64,000 nt of DNA. It comes from Chryseobacterium edaphi. Lineage in GTDB: Bacteria > Bacteroidota > Bacteroidia > Flavobacteriales > Weeksellaceae. The notes below the pieces were generated by a model. That model was not told where the DNA came from and ran no database searches. It was given only the letters and a program-made list of their open reading frames with translations. A program made the position numbers and the translations under genes. Of this stretch, positions 61,041 through 64,000 are shown in pieces (positions within the stretch are counted from its first letter, which is position 1; each line of letters begins with the position of its first letter). The DNA is taken from NCBI RefSeq assembly GCF_025628985.1, contig NZ_JAOTEM010000002.1, positions 186,001-250,000 of the forward strand. Reading direction: 5' to 3'.

Positions 61041-61970
61041 ATGAATAATAATCCTCTTCTCAATTGTGACTACGAAAAAGGTGTGTGCGAAATTCTGGAA
61101 ACACCCGCTGACGAATCTTCTGCTGCTGAATTTACGACAGCAAAATCTGATAAAATAAAAATCATTTATTATACAGATCCAATCTGCTCATCTTGTTGGG
61201 GAATTGAAGCTCAACTCAGAAAATTTAAATTAGAATATGGTGAAGCCGTAGAAATCGACTACAGAATGGGCGGACTTTTGCCTTCGTGGGATATCTACAA
61301 TTCAGGCGGAATCAGCAAACCGAGCGATGTTGCAGGACATTGGGAAGAAGTAAGTCCTCATTATAAAATGCCAATCGACGGCGGAGTCTGGCTTGAAGAT
61401 CCATTGAACTCATCATATCCACCATCAATAGCGTTCAAAGCTGCACAGATGCAGAATCAAAAGAAAGCAAATGTATTTCTAAGAATTCTTCGTGAAATGG
61501 TTTTCTTGGATAAATTAAATATCACAAAAGATGAACATCTGGAGAAAGCTGCAGCTTTAGCAAAATTAGATGTTGCACAATGGAAAGATGATTACGAATC
61601 TAAAGCGCAGATTGAGTTCAAAAAAGATCTTGATTTAGGGAAACAACTGGGCGTAAGAGGATTTCCTACTTTGATTTTTGTGAAAGATGACGAAATGCTG
61701 GATGTTCTTTATGGTTTTAAACCTTACGAAGAGTTTGAGAAAAGAGTTAAAAAGATTGACCGTGAAACCAAGAAGAACGAATATTCTACTGATTGGCAAA
61801 ATTTGTTTGCGGTTTATCCAACACTTACCACTCAGGAATTTGCCGTGCTTTCTAATATCTCTTTCGAAAAATCTCAGGAGTTTTTATTAAATCTAAACAC
61901 CGAAAAGAAATTAGAGCGAAAAGAAATCAAAAATGGTGATCTTTGGATTTTAAATTCAAATTCTAATTAA
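61041..61970 (+). CDS. DsbA-family oxidoreductase (FrnE/SpxH-like)
   Basis: 309 residues from ATG 61041 (MNNNPLLNCDYEKGVCEI); an in-frame ATG at 60972 would add 23 residues and cannot be excluded. The thioredoxin fold has the active site CSSC in DPICSSCWG, the helical insert and a cis-proline loop GVRGFPTLIFV. There is no signal peptide, so it is probably cytosolic, as for SpxH adaptors and polyketide isomerase-like FrnE proteins. A partner protease adaptor role is possible but unproven. One base separates it from the next gene. Confidence 0.85.
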   Translation: MNNNPLLNCDYEKGVCEILETPADESSAAEFTTAKSDKIKIIYYTDPICSSCWGIEAQLRKFKLEYGEAVEIDYRMGGLLPSWDIYNSGGISKPSDVAGHWEEVSPHYKMPIDGGVWLEDPLNSSYPPSIAFKAAQMQNQKKANVFLRILREMVFLDKLNITKDEHLEKAAALAKLDVAQWKDDYESKAQIEFKKDLDLGKQLGVRGFPTLIFVKDDEMLDVLYGFKPYEEFEKRVKKIDRETKKNEYSTDWQNLFAVYPTLTTQEFAVLSNISFEKSQEFLLNLNTEKKLERKEIKNGDLWILNSNSN

Positions 61971-61971
61971 A

Positions 61972-63057
61972 ATGAGCAAAGTTGCAATTGTAGGAGCCGG
62001 CGTTTCAGGATTGAGCATGGCCAATTATTTAGAAAAAAATAATATCGATTATCATCTTTACGAAAGGCGTACTAAAGACGACTTGAAGGGTCACGGATTT
62101 ATCCTGCCCAAAGAAGGAATTGAATACCTTTCGGAAATTATTGACATCGATGATCTCTATACCAAAGGAAGCTTCCTGAAAAAATACATTCATTACTGTC
62201 ACAACGGGAATATTCTTTCAGAAAAAGATCTGGATAATGTTTTTGTGATTTCAAGAAGCACTTTGATTGAAGTTTTAAGCAAAAATATTCCTGCAGATAA
62301 AATTTCTTACAGAAATACGCTTAATCTGACAGGTTTTTCAGATGGTAAAGCCGAACTTGAATTTGAAGACAATACAAAACTGCAAGCTGATGTTGTGATT
62401 GCATCAGATGGTTCACGAAGCAGAATCAGAAGAGCGATTTTTCAGGATGAAGTGATGAAAGCAGTGAGAGAAAATGAAGTCGTCAACATCATTGAAAACG
62501 AAGAAATTGCAAGTCAGATTGAAGGTAATTTTCATAAATTTCACCATGAAGACGGCGGATTGACTTTCGGAGTTTTAAAATTGTCTCCAACCAAGATTTT
62601 GTGGTATTGCCAGTTTGATACTTTCAAATACACCATCAACGAAAACGATACGCCGGAAGAAATCAAGCAATTTATGCTGAATAATTTCGGAAACTGGAAT
62701 CCTCTGGTTACATCGATTGTAAAAGAATCAAGCTATGAAAATGCGCATATTTGGCGAGTATACGAATTGGAAAAACTAAACCCTTTTCATCACGAAAATA
62801 TAGCATTTTTAGGTGACGCAGCACATCCTCTGATTCCTTTTACAAGTCAGGGTGTAACTTCAGCTTTGAAAGATTCTTATATTTTGACACAGTTGTTGCT
62901 GGAAAATAATGACTTGCAGGAAACCTTTGAAAAATACGAGCAGGAAAGAAAACCTGAAATAGAAATACACATCAAAAACGGCAGAATACTGCTTGAGCAG
63001 TTTTTATTGCCTGTTAGCGAACAACCAAAAGACTCTTTACCAATTTCTTACAAATAA
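61972..63057 (+). CDS. FAD-dependent monooxygenase
   Basis: 361 residues. The Rossmann motif GAGVSGLS is at 8-15, VVIASDGSRSRIRRAIF in the middle (DG motif) and FLGDAAHPLIPFTSQGVTSA near 280 (GD motif), the pattern of group A flavin hydroxylases (PHBH-like). The N-terminus MSKVAIVGAG fits without trimming. The substrate is unknown. It is part of an operon with the DsbA-family gene and the aminotransferase. Confidence 0.88.
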   Translation: MSKVAIVGAGVSGLSMANYLEKNNIDYHLYERRTKDDLKGHGFILPKEGIEYLSEIIDIDDLYTKGSFLKKYIHYCHNGNILSEKDLDNVFVISRSTLIEVLSKNIPADKISYRNTLNLTGFSDGKAELEFEDNTKLQADVVIASDGSRSRIRRAIFQDEVMKAVRENEVVNIIENEEIASQIEGNFHKFHHEDGGLTFGVLKLSPTKILWYCQFDTFKYTINENDTPEEIKQFMLNNFGNWNPLVTSIVKESSYENAHIWRVYELEKLNPFHHENIAFLGDAAHPLIPFTSQGVTSALKDSYILTQLLLENNDLQETFEKYEQERKPEIEIHIKNGRILLEQFLLPVSEQPKDSLPISYK

Positions 63058-63058
63058 T

Positions 63059-64000
63059 ATGTTTAATAATACTGATATAAATTTTGAGGCTCTCAAAAAA
63101 AAGGCCTACAACGGAAGATGGGCAACTTTAGAAAACGGAATCATTCCTCTAACTGCTGCTGATCCGGATTTCAGAATGTCTACCGAGATCGAGCAAGGCA
63201 TTATTGAATATATTAAAGACGGATATTTGAGTTACGGACCATTTTCCGGCTTGCCTGAGTTTAAAAAAAGCGTTTCAGAACATTTCAATACAGGGAAAAA
63301 CGGAAATTTCACTCCCGAAAATGTATTGGCAGTAAACAGTGCCGCGATGGGAATGTTTATGGTTGCCAAATACGTTCTAAATCCCGGCGACGAAGCGATC
63401 ATCTTTGATCCGGTTGACTTTTTATTTAAAAAAACTGTCGATGCAGTTGGCGGAGTTTTGAAACTATGTCCAGTCGATTCTCAAACCGGAGATATTGATT
63501 TTGACATGTTGGTTTCACTGATCGGTCCTAAAACTAAACTGATCAGCATTTGCAACCCTCATAATCCGGTTGGAAGAGTTTACTCGAAAGAAATTTTAAA
63601 GAAAATTTCTGAGATTGCAGCAGCTCATGATCTTTGGGTGATGAGTGATGAAATATGGAGCGATATTGTTTACGATAAAAGAGAATTCAATACCTATTCA
63701 TCTGTTTCAGAAGAAGCGAAAAAGAAAAGTTTTACCGTATTCGGATTTTCAAAATCATTTGGAATTGCAGGTTTACGAATAGGCGCGGTTCTGTGCAACG
63801 ATCAGGAATTGCTGGATGATTTCACAGAAAAATCGCACTTCAATTCTACCATTGAGGGCGTTTCTACTTTGTCACAAATTGCAGGAAGCGTGGCAATCGA
63901 CAGGGCAAAACCTTGGTTTAATGATTTTCTAACACATTTGCAGCACAACAGAGATTTGGCTCACAGCATCTTGAGCAATTCAGGAATTTTAACGCCAAAT
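63059..64000 (+). CDS. Class I/II aminotransferase (MalY/PatB-type), 3'-truncated by the window
   Basis: The first 314 codons are present, from ATG 63059 to the window end. Features are TAADPDFRM, GYLSYGPFSGLPEFK, CNPHNPVGRVYS, SDEIWSDIVYD and the PLP lysine K232 in FGFSKSFGIAGLRIG. This is fold type I; the MalY/PatB branch includes cystathionine beta-lyases, but general aminotransferases share these motifs. It starts one base after the monooxygenase stop, so it is in the same operon. Confidence 0.9.
   Translation, partial: MFNNTDINFEALKKKAYNGRWATLENGIIPLTAADPDFRMSTEIEQGIIEYIKDGYLSYGPFSGLPEFKKSVSEHFNTGKNGNFTPENVLAVNSAAMGMFMVAKYVLNPGDEAIIFDPVDFLFKKTVDAVGGVLKLCPVDSQTGDIDFDMLVSLIGPKTKLISICNPHNPVGRVYSKEILKKISEIAAAHDLWVMSDEIWSDIVYDKREFNTYSSVSEEAKKKSFTVFGFSKSFGIAGLRIGAVLCNDQELLDDFTEKSHFNSTIEGVSTLSQIAGSVAIDRAKPWFNDFLTHLQHNRDLAHSILSNSGILTPN

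Overview
The window looks like a chromosomal segment from a member of Bacteroidota, class Flavobacteriia, most likely Chryseobacterium or a close relative. The DNA is AT-rich. Many starts are preceded by the Bacteroidota -7 element TAnnTTTG rather than a sigma-70 box. Several genes belong to families largely confined to Bacteroidota (DUF4835, DUF5687, DUF5686, Bacteroidota-type RpoZ, Bacteroidota LptE). The gene order bamD-rpoZ-coaBC-DUF4835-recN is typical of that phylum. These are judgements from reading the sequence; no search was run.

Layout. 1-6.8 kb: the tail of an AraC regulator, a small membrane protein, two unrelated fumarases back to back (class I iron-sulfur and class II), a repeat-filled gap, and an ECF sigma / anti-sigma-like / outer-membrane-protein operon. 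6.9-9.1 kb: an ABC ATPase with a DUF5687 permease. 9.2-15.9 kb: the recN, DUF4835, coaBC, rpoZ, bamD, TetR block. 15.9-18.5 kb: a plus-strand run tatD-like, tcdA, rnpA, DUF4126. 18.6-26.5 kb: a minus-strand block with a disordered repeat protein, lptE, a membrane protein, a sigma-54-type activator, a YhcG/DUF1016 nuclease and miaB. 26.7-32 kb: four small secreted TonB-C-terminus-like proteins around a poxB/MFS pair. 32-36.4 kb: lysA with an unusual leader, a DnaQ-type exonuclease and a HerA-like ATPase. 36.7-41.4 kb: a CstB-like persulfide dioxygenase/rhodanese, thioredoxin, an omega-amidase, a small OMP and rseP.

41.4-51.6 kb is the accessory part. Two identical tRNA-Asn genes are followed by a four-gene minus-strand cassette. 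In transcription order it encodes a Pvc16/DUF4255 domain protein, a stand-alone C-terminal domain of a contractile-injection-system tape-measure protein, a 1754-residue fusion of two serine hydrolases with a CHAT caspase-like protease, and a 1041-residue LRR-ROC-COR GTPase ending in a TIR domain. No sheath, tube, baseplate or ATPase gene is present. My reading is an immune-like or conflict system that has recruited injection-system parts.

52-64 kb returns to core genes: a DUF5686 outer-membrane protein, rpmA/rplU, an acyltransferase, a cluster of small secreted proteins opposite an XRE regulator, miaE, DUF502, a DsbA-family protein, an FAD monooxygenase and a truncated aminotransferase.

The two observations I would follow first are (i) the TIR-Roco / CHAT-hydrolase / CIS-remnant cassette beside duplicated tRNA-Asn genes, and (ii) a putative lysine attenuator in front of lysA. 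The second consists of a promoter, a 23-codon leader peptide with six lysines, an intrinsic terminator 16 bases before the lysA start, and a competing antiterminator that overlaps the leader stop codon. Several families of intergenic inverted repeats and a 42-bp tandem repeat are also described.
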